Assembly (NCBI GenBank): GCA_937967955.1
Contig: CALBUB010000015.1
Span: forward strand, 62,001 to 126,000
DNA length: 64,000 bases
From: an uncultured Bacillota bacterium
Lineage (GTDB): Bacteria > Bacillota > Clostridia > Tissierellales > Tepidimicrobiaceae
Direction: 5' to 3'
A model generated the notes under the pieces. The model saw nothing but the letters and a program-made list of their open reading frames with translations. It did not search any database and had not been told where the DNA came from. Of this stretch, positions 1 through 8,612 are shown one piece after another. Position numbers and translations under genes: made by a program. Position 1 is the stretch's first letter, and the number at the start of each line of letters is the position of its first letter.

Positions 1-991
1 ATTAAGTGGCAAAGAAAAAGCTGCAATATTTTTAATTGCCTTGGGACCTGAAAAGTCAGCAAAGGTATTTAAGCATCTTAATGAAGAAGAAATTGAGGAA
101 TTGACTCTACAAATAGCCAATATGAGGATGGTATCTTCTGAAGAAAAGGACAAGATAATGGAAGACTTTTATCAATTAGCCCTTGCTCAAGAGTACATTA
201 CAGAAGGTGGAATAAATTATGCAAAAGAGGTCCTTGAAAGAGCTTTAGGTGAAGAAAAGGCAGTAGATATAATAAACAGACTAACTTCATCTTTACATGT
301 TAGACCTTTTGAATTTGTTAGAAGGGCGGATCCAAACCAATTGCTAAATTATATTCAGGATGAACATCCACAAACTATAGCACTGATTTTGTCCTATTTA
401 AATCCAAATCAAGCAGCTCAAATACTTTCAAATTTAGCTCCTGACAAGCAAGCAGAAGTTACTCGACGAATTGCTTTAATGGATAGGACTTCTCCAGATA
501 TTATTAAGGAAGTTGAAAGGACATTGGAAACCAAATTCTCTGGTTTGTTAAACCAAGATTTCACAAGTACAGGTGGGGTTCAAAGTGTAGTTGATATCTT
601 AAATTCTGTTGATAGGGGAACAGAAAAGAATATTATGGATCAGCTGGATAGAACTAATCCAGAGCTTAGTGAAGAGATTAGAAAGAGGATGTTTGTATTT
701 GAAGACATTGTTTCTCTTGATAATAGAAGTATTCAAAGGGTTATCAGAGAAATTGATAATTCTCAGTGGGCTATTGCACTAAAGGGTGCTAGTGAAGAAG
801 TAAAAGAAGTTATATTTGCTAATATGAGTAAGAGACTTGTAGAGATGATTAAAGAGGATATTGAATTCATGGGTCCAGTTAGAGTAAGGGATATAGAAGA
901 AGCTCAGCAAAACATTGTAAATGTTATTAGAAGATTAGAAGAGGATGGAGAAATTATCACTCCTAGAGGAGGAGCTGAGGTAATTGTCTAA
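1..991 (+). CDS. fliG: Flagellar motor switch protein FliG, 5'-truncated by the window
   Basis: FliG is the C-ring protein that couples stator torque to rotor rotation and binds FliF, FliM and the stator. The reading frame is open from base 2 and reads LSGKEKAAIFLIALGPE, the usual FliG N-terminus, so only a few residues are missing upstream. An internal TTG at 41 is not the true start. Visible are the middle-domain EHPQTIAL motif (about residue 120 of the visible 329) and the C-terminal torque helix region with alternating charges (DNRSIQRVIREID), ending near FMGPVRVRDIEEAQ. The length agrees with full-length FliG. The stop overlaps the fliH start, implying translational coupling. Confidence 0.97.
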   Translation, partial: LSGKEKAAIFLIALGPEKSAKVFKHLNEEEIEELTLQIANMRMVSSEEKDKIMEDFYQLALAQEYITEGGINYAKEVLERALGEEKAVDIINRLTSSLHVRPFEFVRRADPNQLLNYIQDEHPQTIALILSYLNPNQAAQILSNLAPDKQAEVTRRIALMDRTSPDIIKEVERTLETKFSGLLNQDFTSTGGVQSVVDILNSVDRGTEKNIMDQLDRTNPELSEEIRKRMFVFEDIVSLDNRSIQRVIREIDNSQWAIALKGASEEVKEVIFANMSKRLVEMIKEDIEFMGPVRVRDIEEAQQNIVNVIRRLEEDGEIITPRGGAEVIV

Positions 992-1748
992 TATTATTAA
1001 AGCCTTTAAAGTTATTGAAGGCAGTAACGTATCGGAAGAAAACTTAGAATTAAAGTCTGAGGCTATTAATAATGCTCTTTTGAAAGAAGCGCAGAAAAAG
1101 TATGAAGAGATTATAACTAAAGCTAAGAAAGAAGCGGAAAAGATAATTGCTTCTGCCCAGGAAGAATACGAAAAACATTTAAATATTGTTTATGAAAAAG
1201 CCAAGTCTATATTGGAAGAACATAAGCAAATAGGCTATGAGGCTGGATATAAAGAGGGAAAAGAAGAAGGTTTTAAAGAAGGATACGAAGCTGGCTATAA
1301 AGAAGGAAAGGAAGAGGCAGATAAATTAATTAATGAGGCTTTAAGCATAAAAGATGAATATATAAATATGAGGAAGCAACTACTGAAGGAGACGGAAAAG
1401 GACATAATAGATATGGTAATTACAATATATGAGAAAGTATTGTATAAAAAAGTTGATGAAGATAAAGAATTAATAGTTTCATTAGTACAAAATGGAATTA
1501 AGGATTTAGAGGTTAAAGGCAAGTTAACTATTATAGTTTCTAAATACGATTATGAAGTGGTTAAAGAAAATAAAAAGCAGATATTGTCAAAAGCTACTCT
1601 TATAGATGATGTTGATATAAGGGTCGATAATGATATGAGCAAAGGAGATTGTATATTGGAAACATCTAAAGGGGATATTGATATTAGCATAGAGAATCAA
1701 CTAAAAGAAATCAAGGAGTTCATTATTTCAATTTTAAATAATGAGTGA
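984..1748 (+). CDS. fliH: Flagellar assembly protein FliH
   Basis: FliH is the peripheral stator-like regulator of the FliI export ATPase. The 254-residue protein begins at a TTG inside the fliG stop region, with an AGGAGG a few bases upstream inside fliG. A long charged helix is followed at about residues 84-112 by GxxxG-type repeats, including an eleven-residue segment (YEAGYKEGKEE) present twice, which is typical of FliH. The C-terminal half fits the FliH/V-ATPase subunit E fold (MVITIYEKVLYKK onwards). It sits directly before fliI, as in most flagellar operons. Family assignment rests on the GxxxG pattern and on position. Confidence 0.9.
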   Translation: MSNIIKAFKVIEGSNVSEENLELKSEAINNALLKEAQKKYEEIITKAKKEAEKIIASAQEEYEKHLNIVYEKAKSILEEHKQIGYEAGYKEGKEEGFKEGYEAGYKEGKEEADKLINEALSIKDEYINMRKQLLKETEKDIIDMVITIYEKVLYKKVDEDKELIVSLVQNGIKDLEVKGKLTIIVSKYDYEVVKENKKQILSKATLIDDVDIRVDNDMSKGDCILETSKGDIDISIENQLKEIKEFIISILNNE

Positions 1749-1754
1749 TGTAAT

Positions 1755-3083
1755 ATGGTAGAAAGAATAAATTTACAAAAATATATAGATAGCATAAGAG
1801 GGAAGAGATTCATTAAATTTATTGGCAATATTACAAAAGTAACTGGTTTAACTATAGAATCTAATGGACCTATGGCATCTATTGGGGAATTATGCTATAT
1901 ATATCCCTATAATAAAGCCCAGCCAGTATTAGCAGAAGTAGTTGGCTTTAGAGATGATAATATACTTTTAATGCCTTTAGGAGATATGGAAGGTATAGCA
2001 TCAGGTAGTAAGGTAATAGCCAGCGGAAAAACTTTAAAGGTTAATGTAGGAGAAGAATTAAAAGGGAGAATTTTAGATGGTTTAGGTAACCCTATAGATG
2101 GCAAAGGTCCTATTCCTAGTAATAAAGCTTATAATGTATCTAATAGTCCTCCCAATCCATTGGAAAGAAAGGTTATTAAGGAACCTTTAACTTTAGGCGT
2201 TAAAGCCATTGATGGTTTACTCACCTTTGGTAAAGGACAGAGGATGGGTATATTTGCAGGAAGTGGAGTAGGTAAGAGTACTCTTATGGGGATGATTGCC
2301 CGAAATAGTTCTGCTGATATAAATGTAATAGGTTTAATAGGAGAAAGAGGTAGAGAGGTTAGAGAATTTATAGAAAAGGATTTAAGAGAAGAAGGATTAA
2401 AAAAGTCTGTTGTAGTTGTGGCAACTTCCGATCAACCTGCATTAATAAGAGTTAAGGGTGCATTGGTAGCAACTGCAATAGCTGAATATTTTAGAGATTT
2501 AGGAAAAAATGTAATGCTACTTATGGATTCTGTTACTAGATTTGCCATGGCTCAGAGAGAAATTGGACTAGCTATTGGAGAACCGCCAGTTACAAGAGGC
2601 TTTACTCCATCTGTTTTTAGTGTACTACCTAAATTACTAGAAAGGGCTGGAACTTCGTCTAAAGGAACTATTACTGGCTTATATACTGTATTAGTAGATG
2701 GGGACGACTTAAATGAGCCAATTACAGACACTGTTAGAGGGATACTAGATGGTCATATAGTTTTGTCAAGAAAATTAGCTAACCAGAATCATTATCCAGC
2801 AATAGATGTTTTAGCTAGTGTTAGTAGAGTAATGTCAAATATTGTAGATAAGGAACATTTAAATATGGCTAATGCAATAAAGAATACTATGGCAGTATAT
2901 AAGGAAGCAGAAGATTTAATCAATATTGGCGCCTATAAGAGAGGTTCTAATAGAGAAATAGATAAAGCTATAGATGTTAAAGAGGATATAGATAATTTAC
3001 TTAAACAAAATGTGCTAGAATCATATCCACTAGAAGAAACCATAGCACTGATGAGAAATATAGCTGATAAACTCAATAGCTAG
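1755..3083 (+). CDS. fliI: Flagellum-specific ATPase FliI
   Basis: FliI is the F1-beta-like ATPase of the flagellar type III export apparatus at the inner face of the membrane. The 442-residue protein has an N-terminal beta-barrel domain, Walker A AGSGVGKST at residues 168-176, the ERGREVREF motif near 195, Walker B LLMDSVTRFA near 257 and the C-terminal helical domain, all intact. Length is normal for the family. The ATG at 1755 lies six bases after the fliH stop. It works with FliH and FliJ, encoded on either side. Confidence 0.98.
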   Translation: MVERINLQKYIDSIRGKRFIKFIGNITKVTGLTIESNGPMASIGELCYIYPYNKAQPVLAEVVGFRDDNILLMPLGDMEGIASGSKVIASGKTLKVNVGEELKGRILDGLGNPIDGKGPIPSNKAYNVSNSPPNPLERKVIKEPLTLGVKAIDGLLTFGKGQRMGIFAGSGVGKSTLMGMIARNSSADINVIGLIGERGREVREFIEKDLREEGLKKSVVVVATSDQPALIRVKGALVATAIAEYFRDLGKNVMLLMDSVTRFAMAQREIGLAIGEPPVTRGFTPSVFSVLPKLLERAGTSSKGTITGLYTVLVDGDDLNEPITDTVRGILDGHIVLSRKLANQNHYPAIDVLASVSRVMSNIVDKEHLNMANAIKNTMAVYKEAEDLINIGAYKRGSNREIDKAIDVKEDIDNLLKQNVLESYPLEETIALMRNIADKLNS

Positions 3084-3100
3084 TATTGGGAGGAAGAGAA

Positions 3101-3538
3101 ATGGCTAAGTTTAATTTTAAATTAGAAAAAGTATTAAATTATAAGAAGACTGTTGAAGATTCTAAGAAGAGTAAATTTGGTATGGTAAAAAGGAAGCTTC
3201 ATGAAGAGGAAGCCCTCCTTAATAATTTTAATGAATATAAAAAGTCTTTATTAAATGAAAAAAATAATCATGTTAAGTTAAAAGTCGGCCATTTAGCCAT
3301 GTACAATACTTATATAAATGAATTAAATAATAAAATAAAACAACAACAACAAAAAGTTAAGGAGACAGAAGTTGAGCTTGAAAAAGCTAAAGAAGAAATG
3401 ATTATTGCTATGCAAGAGAAAAAGATGTTTGAGAAATTGAAAGAAAATGAGTACGAAAGATTTACTTATAACTTAAAAAAGCAAGAAGAAAAATTAAATG
3501 ACACTATAGTAAGCTACAAAACAGCTACCCAGCAGTAG
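3101..3538 (+). CDS. fliJ: Flagellar export protein FliJ
   Basis: FliJ is the coiled-coil chaperone-escort that sits in the FliI hexamer and contacts FlhA. I chose ATG 3101 because GGGAGG lies eight bases upstream; an in-frame TTG at 3086 lies within that ribosome-binding region. The 145-residue protein is almost entirely charged helix (FKLEKVLNYKKTVEDSKK then long K/E/Q-rich heptads), which is the family's look. Sequence identity in FliJ is always low, so position after fliI carries much of the assignment. Confidence 0.9.
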   Translation: MAKFNFKLEKVLNYKKTVEDSKKSKFGMVKRKLHEEEALLNNFNEYKKSLLNEKNNHVKLKVGHLAMYNTYINELNNKIKQQQQKVKETEVELEKAKEEMIIAMQEKKMFEKLKENEYERFTYNLKKQEEKLNDTIVSYKTATQQ

Positions 3539-3548
3539 GGGGGAGAAA

Positions 3549-4781
3549 ATGGAAAGTATTTCAGGTGGAAAGAATAGAGGATATAAAAAGATTAAGTTAA
3601 TAGTATTAGCTACTACAATTTTAATAATATTAGGTGGAACAACCTTTGCATATTTTAAACTACCAACTTTTAACCAAAAGGTTAAAAATTTAATTAGCAA
3701 AATCCCATGGAGTACATACAGTAAAGGAGAGTCTTTGTTAACAGAAAAAGAAACAAATGATAAGATGGAGGATTTAGCTGAATATTATATATCCCTTGAT
3801 GTTAAGGAAGCTGCAGATAAGTTATATCTTATAAAGAAAGATGATGAAATGCTATATAGCAATATGGTAAAACTTATGAATAAGAAATCTTCTCCTAAAA
3901 CTAGTGAAATAATCAAACTGGTAAGAAATTTAGAAAATAGAGGGGACTTATTAGTTGCCTTGCACGATGAAATAAGTAGGGAAAAGCAAAAACAGATAAA
4001 TCTAAAAATTAATAGATTAGAAGAGCAAGATTTAATAATGACTGTCAAAGAGATAAAAAATATTTTAAGTGCTGATACTAATTCTAAGGAAGAAGTAGCT
4101 GAAATATTTAACAATCTAGATGAAAGCATATTGTCTAATGCTATGTATTATTTGGAGGAAGAATATAGGGAGCAAGTTTTAGATTTACTAGAAGAAGACA
4201 AGCGTTCTTCAATAGAAAGTCAGGTATCAACCATAAGCAATAAAAAATTACACCTTAAAGACTTGGCTAATTTTTATGAGACTAAAACTTTGGAAGCTGC
4301 ACTTAAAGAAATAGGAAATACTGAGCAATATACAATAGAAGAATTAGGTGTTATATATTCCAATTTATCTATTATTAAGGCAGCAGAAATCCTATCTAAT
4401 GTAGATGATGAAGATTTTATAAAGGATGTACTTGCCTCAGTTAGGCGAGAGCAAAACTTAAATAATATAGAGCCAACCACAGAAAAAATTACTGAAGCTA
4501 TAGATTTTATTGAAGAATATAATAGGAAGATAAACGATTTAGTAAAAGTCTATGAAAGAATGAGCCCAGATAAAATAGCCTTGATAACAGAGAAGATGAT
4601 TAATAATGATTCTACAGTTACTGTCCTCCAATGGGATTCAGAACCTGTATTTGAAGTAACAGATGCAATGATTATTACAGACGTGTTATCAAAACTTAAA
4701 GATAAAACTCTTTCTAGGGTCATCAATTTAATGTCTACAGATAATGCTTATAAATTGACTCAAATGTTAGCTAAACCATAA
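3549..4781 (+). CDS. MotE-like membrane-anchored flagellar protein with tandem FliG/MgtE-type helical motifs
   Basis: A 410-residue protein with one membrane segment (about residues 17-36) after a basic N-terminus, then an extracytoplasmic helical region. A motif of about 20 residues of the form [LI]xxLxxxYxxxxxxxAxxxL occurs about five times (near 73, 181, 236, 263 and 328). It resembles the MotE/MgtE-N/FliG-middle helical repeat seen in the protein that occupies this position (between fliJ and fliK) in other Firmicutes. It is about twice the usual length of MotE. A role as a flagellar chaperone or stator-associated factor is inferred from position and family only. Confidence 0.7.
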   Translation: MESISGGKNRGYKKIKLIVLATTILIILGGTTFAYFKLPTFNQKVKNLISKIPWSTYSKGESLLTEKETNDKMEDLAEYYISLDVKEAADKLYLIKKDDEMLYSNMVKLMNKKSSPKTSEIIKLVRNLENRGDLLVALHDEISREKQKQINLKINRLEEQDLIMTVKEIKNILSADTNSKEEVAEIFNNLDESILSNAMYYLEEEYREQVLDLLEEDKRSSIESQVSTISNKKLHLKDLANFYETKTLEAALKEIGNTEQYTIEELGVIYSNLSIIKAAEILSNVDDEDFIKDVLASVRREQNLNNIEPTTEKITEAIDFIEEYNRKINDLVKVYERMSPDKIALITEKMINNDSTVTVLQWDSEPVFEVTDAMIITDVLSKLKDKTLSRVINLMSTDNAYKLTQMLAKP

Positions 4782-4797
4782 AAAAGGAGGTGAGTAT

Positions 4798-6117
4798 GTG
4801 TTTGGAGTAACAATACAGAAGGATAATAATATAATTATGAATTTAGAAGTTGATGGTTTCAACAAAACATCTAATAAACAAGATGATATATTTGCTAATG
4901 TATTAGAAAAACAAAAAACTATAATGGAAAAAAAGATAAAGCAAGGTGAAGAACAAGCAAAGAAAGCAAGTTTAAAGCCAACTATGCAGGAAAAGAGCTT
5001 AGATGATGAAAAAAGTGATATTGATAAAAAGAAGATTAAATGGGATGAAATTGTTGAAATACTAAACTCCATAAGCCAGCTATTAGTGCAAATGGAAGAA
5101 ATAGAGTTTTCTAAAAAAGACCTAGAAACAATCAAATTAAAGTTGGACGAGCTAGCTGAAATACTATCAAATAATTTACCTAATATAGAAGGGGTTTCAT
5201 TGCTAAAAGACAGTGTATCCAACATAGAACAATTGAAACATTTGCTTACAGGTGTAAATGAAGAAATTAACTTGGCTGGCAAACAAATAATATTGGAAGA
5301 AAATACAAAACTGCTATCTAGTCAATTAAAAGGGCTAATTGAAAATATTATGGAAAGCACCTCTAATGATACAAATAATGCTTATACTCAAGGAGATTTA
5401 CAGGAAAAAGGGATAATAAAATCTAATGCTTATGAGGAAAAATTATTAGTTTATTCAAAGTCTATAGAATCCTTTAATAATAGGGAACAAAACCCCATAT
5501 ATATTGATAAATTAGCTGAAAAAACAAATATTCTAGATAAGCAGCTTTTTAAGGAAGCAGAAAAAGCAGCTGAAAATATTGAAAGTATTGCACCTTCACT
5601 ACACAATGGCCCATTTGAAATGGATGTAGACCACGTAGATTCTTTTCAGGAAGTAACCAACTATAACAATTTAAATGAAGCTCATGAGAAAGAACTACTA
5701 CAGCAAATTATTGACAAAATGGCTATAAATTCAAATGAATATAAGCAAGAAGTAGAAATAAAATTAAAACCTGAGCTTTTAGGAAAACTTCTATTAAAGA
5801 TGGAATTAAAAGATGGGGTTTTAAATGCTAAATTTGTTGTTGACAATTATAGAACTAAGGAGCTGATAGAAACAAATTTAATATATTTAAAGGAACATAT
5901 AGAGGAGATTGGCCTTGAAATAAAAACTTTTGAAGTTTTTGTAGGAACTAATCAGGAGTTTGAAAGCCAACAAGAAAAATTTAATTACAACTCTGACACA
6001 AATAAAAAGCAGAAATTAAAGGACAATCTTTTAGAAGGCGTTTTAGCTTATGATGATAATTTATCAAAAAGCAGTGTAGTAGGTTATCATGAAGGCCAAT
6101 TGAATTTATTTGCTTAG
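4798..6117 (+). CDS. fliK: Flagellar hook-length control protein FliK
   Basis: FliK is a secreted molecular ruler that switches export specificity from hook to filament. The GTG at 4798 is chosen because AAAGGAGGTGAG lies just upstream. The N-terminal 300 residues are low-identity, hydrophilic and helical. The C-terminal domain (about 310-390) has the conserved Flg_hook pattern, with [18 protein letters not shown] followed by LNAKFVV and [13 protein letters not shown]. It ends 11 bases before flgD, its usual partner. The N-terminal part has little to compare with, as is normal for FliK. Confidence 0.9.
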   Translation: MFGVTIQKDNNIIMNLEVDGFNKTSNKQDDIFANVLEKQKTIMEKKIKQGEEQAKKASLKPTMQEKSLDDEKSDIDKKKIKWDEIVEILNSISQLLVQMEEIEFSKKDLETIKLKLDELAEILSNNLPNIEGVSLLKDSVSNIEQLKHLLTGVNEEINLAGKQIILEENTKLLSSQLKGLIENIMESTSNDTNNAYTQGDLQEKGIIKSNAYEEKLLVYSKSIESFNNREQNPIYIDKLAEKTNILDKQLFKEAEKAAENIESIAPSLHNGPFEMDVDHVDSFQEVTNYNNLNEAHEKELLQQIIDKMAINSNEYKQEVEIKLKPELLGKLLLKMELKDGVLNAKFVVDNYRTKELIETNLIYLKEHIEEIGLEIKTFEVFVGTNQEFESQQEKFNYNSDTNKKQKLKDNLLEGVLAYDDNLSKSSVVGYHEGQLNLFA

Positions 6118-6128
6118 GAGGTAACAAA

Positions 6129-6575
6129 ATGGAAACTAATAGAGTTAATAGTACATCAAATGTTTATTGGTTTGCTAAAAAGGAAGATAATATAGAAAGA
6201 AAGGAAGAAACCCCTCTAGATAAAGATGCTTTTTTAAAGCTACTAGTAACCCAATTAAAATACCAAGATCCTTTACAGCCTATGGAAGATACAGAATTTA
6301 TTGCCCAATTAGCTCAGTTTAGCTCTTTAGAGCAGATACAGAATTTGAATGCTAATTTAAAGGATATAGGATTAGAGATTTTAGATTCTATGGAAAGCTT
6401 GAAGTTAGGACTATCGGGAATTAATGAGAATATTATATCTGTAGCAGAAGAAATACTGGACAAGCTGGAAAATTTAGATTTTACTACAATAGCTGACCTT
6501 AAATCTAAGGTAGAGAATATAGAAGAAGCATCTAATTTTAAAAAAGCTTTCAACTCCTATATTCCTATAGATTAG
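6129..6575 (+). CDS. flgD: Flagellar hook capping protein FlgD (short form)
   Basis: FlgD forms the temporary cap under which hook subunits assemble. The 148-residue protein has the diagnostic N-terminal segment [19 protein letters not shown] then [19 protein letters not shown] at about residues 33-70. The remaining C-terminal part is helical and shows no obvious Tudor/Ig-like core domains found in the longer FlgD of enterobacteria. A clear AGGAGG precedes the ATG. It lies between fliK and flgE, the expected site. Confidence 0.95.
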   Translation: METNRVNSTSNVYWFAKKEDNIERKEETPLDKDAFLKLLVTQLKYQDPLQPMEDTEFIAQLAQFSSLEQIQNLNANLKDIGLEILDSMESLKLGLSGINENIISVAEEILDKLENLDFTTIADLKSKVENIEEASNFKKAFNSYIPID

Positions 6576-6611
6576 AAGATGGGAAATCTTCATGAAGCTT
6601 GGAGTGATACA

Positions 6612-6995
6612 ATGAAAGAAATAAACATAAAAAGCTTAGAAAATAGGCTGATTAACAATACAAAATTAAATGGCTTTCAACAAAGAAAAGTAGCCAATAA
6701 AGATTTTGGACAAATATTAGAAAATATAAGGAGAAAAAATCAAAGCATAGTATTTTCAAAGCATGCATTAGAGAGAATGAATAGAAGGAATATGCAACTT
6801 ACTTCAGAAGAGATGAACAGGTTAGAAAGGGCTTTTAATAAGGCAGAAGATAAAGGAGTAAAGGATGCTTTAATATTACTGGACGATAAGGCCTTTATTG
6901 CTAGCATAAAAAACAAAACTGTTATAACTACCCTATTTAAAGAACAATTAAAAGAAAATGTTTTTACTAATATAGATGGAGCAGTTATTATATAA
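6612..6995 (+). CDS. Small flagellar operon protein (TIGR02530 type)
   Basis: A 127-residue soluble protein of the family found between flgD and flgE in many Firmicutes and spirochaetes, with no settled biochemical role. The core IVFSKHALERMNRRNM and LLDDKAFIASIKNKTVIT segments match the family as I know it. I chose ATG 6612, which has GGAG eight bases upstream and gives the family-like beginning MKEINIKSLE; an in-frame ATG at 6579 would add 11 residues. It is probably a cytosolic factor for hook export or assembly, by position only. Confidence 0.8.
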   Translation: MKEINIKSLENRLINNTKLNGFQQRKVANKDFGQILENIRRKNQSIVFSKHALERMNRRNMQLTSEEMNRLERAFNKAEDKGVKDALILLDDKAFIASIKNKTVITTLFKEQLKENVFTNIDGAVII

Positions 6996-7007
6996 CCGGA
7001 CCTTTTC

Positions 7008-7064
7008 AAGGAGGTTATGCATATCCGACTGATGGAAGATATGCACTGCTCCTAAAAAAGGAGG
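7008..7064 (+). promoter_or_regulatory. Structured leader upstream of flgE with two mutually exclusive hairpins
   Basis: Between the small flagellar gene and flgE lie 77 bases. TGCATATC (7018-7025) pairs perfectly with GATATGCA (7038-7045), and GGAG (7010-7013) can pair with CTCC (7049-7052) outside it. The same CTCCT (7049-7053) can instead pair with AGGAG (7059-7063), which is the flgE ribosome-binding site. The two folds exclude each other, so this looks like a translational switch. A 12-codon reading frame (7017-7055, MHIRLMEDMHCS) also fits inside, but its ribosome-binding site is too close to the ATG. Confidence 0.45.
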
Positions 7065-7072
7065 TATGCTAT

Positions 7073-8335
7073 ATGATGAGATCCATGTATTCTTCAATTT
7101 CTGGCTTAAGATCCCATCAAACTAAGATGGATGTTATTGGAAACAATATTGCAAATGTAAATACTGTTGGCTATAAAAAACAAACCGTTTCTTTTAAAGA
7201 AGTTTTTAGTCAAATGATCAGGGGAGCCAGCGCACCACAGGCAGGTAAAGGAGGTACTAACCCACAACAAATAGGCTTAGGTGTTGATGTAGGAACTATT
7301 AGCACAATCCATACCCAAGGAGCAACTCAGAGAACAGACAATCCAGAGGATTTAATGATCAATGGTGAAGGCTTTTTTGTAGTAACAGACGATACTAATT
7401 TTGAGAATAGGTATTACACAAGAGCTGGTAATTTTACTTTAGATAGAGATGGCAATTTAGTTACAGCAGATGGCTATAAGGTTTTAGGTTATACAATTGA
7501 CGAAGAAGGAAATGCGACTAGTACTCTTGCACCAGTTAGAATTAACAGGTCTGAAACAGCAGAGCCATCACCTACTACTAGAATCGAAATAAGAGGTAAT
7601 TTAGATTCTAGAACAATTAATGAAGAACATTTAGCTGATACTATCATTAAAGATACTTTAGGAAATTCTTATATTGCTACTTTTAGATTTGAGAAAATAC
7701 AAGATACAGATGGAGCTGAATACTGGACTTTTACTTTAGAGAGCATAAGGCTTCAAGAAGGGGATGGAGAGAATCTTATAGACAATCCAATTACTGTAGT
7801 TGATAGACTGACTTTTAGTCCTGAAGGGAAATTGACAACTGAAACCCAAGAAACCCAGATTAATTTAAATAATGAATACTTTGGAAATGGAGGCAGTATT
7901 ACAATAGATTTTTCTAAGCTTACTCAATATGCTAACGAAATGGATGCAAAGCCCTTTGCTATGGATGGCAATTCTTCAGGTAGTCTTGAAGGATATACCA
8001 TAGATACAAAAGGTGTTGTTTATGGAGTGTTTTCCAATGGAGAGAGCAAGGCCTTGGCTCAGCTAGTGCTTGCTAAATTTGATAACCCAATGGGTCTGCA
8101 GAAGGTTGGTGGCAACCTATTCATAGATTCACGAAATTCTGGAGAACCACAATATGGAGTAGCTGATGCTGGTGGCTTTGGAACTATTGCTTCAGGTGCT
8201 TTAGAGATGTCTAATGTAGATTTAGCTTATGAGTTTACCGAGATGATTACTACTCAAAGAGGTTTCCAAGCCAATTCAAGAATTATAACTGTAGCCGATG
8301 AAATGTTACAAGAATTAGTAAATATGAAAAGATAA
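7073..8335 (+). CDS. flgE: Flagellar hook protein FlgE
   Basis: FlgE polymerises into the hook, the universal joint outside the cell. The 420-residue protein has the rod/hook N-terminal signature (MMRSMYSSISGLRSHQTKMD, then GNNIANVNTVGYK), the DNPEDLMINGEGFFVV segment near residue 95, the FlgE central domain, and the C-terminal heptad signature ALEMSNVDLAYEFTEMI with QRGFQANSRII. Length is normal for a hook rather than a rod protein. AAAAGGAGG precedes the ATG by eight bases and may be masked by the leader hairpin. Confidence 0.96.
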   Translation: MMRSMYSSISGLRSHQTKMDVIGNNIANVNTVGYKKQTVSFKEVFSQMIRGASAPQAGKGGTNPQQIGLGVDVGTISTIHTQGATQRTDNPEDLMINGEGFFVVTDDTNFENRYYTRAGNFTLDRDGNLVTADGYKVLGYTIDEEGNATSTLAPVRINRSETAEPSPTTRIEIRGNLDSRTINEEHLADTIIKDTLGNSYIATFRFEKIQDTDGAEYWTFTLESIRLQEGDGENLIDNPITVVDRLTFSPEGKLTTETQETQINLNNEYFGNGGSITIDFSKLTQYANEMDAKPFAMDGNSSGSLEGYTIDTKGVVYGVFSNGESKALAQLVLAKFDNPMGLQKVGGNLFIDSRNSGEPQYGVADAGGFGTIASGALEMSNVDLAYEFTEMITTQRGFQANSRIITVADEMLQELVNMKR

Positions 8336-8347
8336 ATTATAACCTTA

Positions 8348-8366
8348 AGAGGGGCTTAGCCCCTCT
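8348..8366 (+). other. Short GC-rich hairpin after flgE
   Basis: AGAGGGGC (8348-8355) and GCCCCTCT (8359-8366) form a perfect 8-bp stem with a three-base loop. No T tract follows, so it is a weak terminator candidate. It may protect the 3' end of the flgE message or mark an RNA processing point ahead of flbD and the motor genes. Confidence 0.5.
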
Positions 8367-8396
8367 AGGGTGAATAAATAATAAAGGTGATAATAG

Positions 8397-8609
8397 ATGA
8401 TAAAGTTAAAGAAATTAAATGGGAAAGAGTTTGTTGTTAATTGTGAATTAATTTTGTACATAGAGGAGACTCCTGATACAGTATTAACCCTTACAACAGG
8501 CCAGAAGATACTTGTGGCAGAAAATGTTGACGAAATCATAGATAAAGTAATTGAATATAAAGCAAGGATACTAGAACGCAAAAGTAATGCTTGGAGAAAA
8601 GAGGTGTAA
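8397..8609 (+). CDS. flbD: Flagellar protein FlbD/YlzI family
   Basis: A 70-residue protein of the small FlbD (YlzI, SwrD) family, shown in Bacillus subtilis to raise stator power for swarming. The pattern MIKLKKLNGKEFVVN, then LILYIEETPDTVLTL, then the GQKILVAENVDEIIDKVIEYK tail matches the family over its whole length. It is encoded between the hook gene and motA, its standard position, and the next gene starts four bases downstream. Confidence 0.93.
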   Translation: MIKLKKLNGKEFVVNCELILYIEETPDTVLTLTTGQKILVAENVDEIIDKVIEYKARILERKSNAWRKEV

Positions 8610-8612
8610 TAA

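Noticed and set aside
4767..5282. 171-codon minus-strand frame opposite fliK
   Set aside because: Ser/Phe/Ile/Leu-rich composition typical of the reverse strand of an AT-rich helical gene; fliK on + is convincing. Other minus-strand frames were dropped for the same reason.
7020..7035. Sigma-28 promoter within the flgE leader
   Set aside because: CCGACTGAT is not close enough to GCCGATAA and no TAAA lies at the right distance.
7017..7055. 12-codon leader peptide before flgE
   Set aside because: Its ribosome-binding site would be only two bases from the ATG and is paired in the hairpin. Kept only as a note within the leader feature.
6996..7072. c-di-GMP or preQ1 riboswitch before flgE
   Set aside because: Neither the conserved cores nor the sizes fit; the element is about 60 bases of simple alternative stems.
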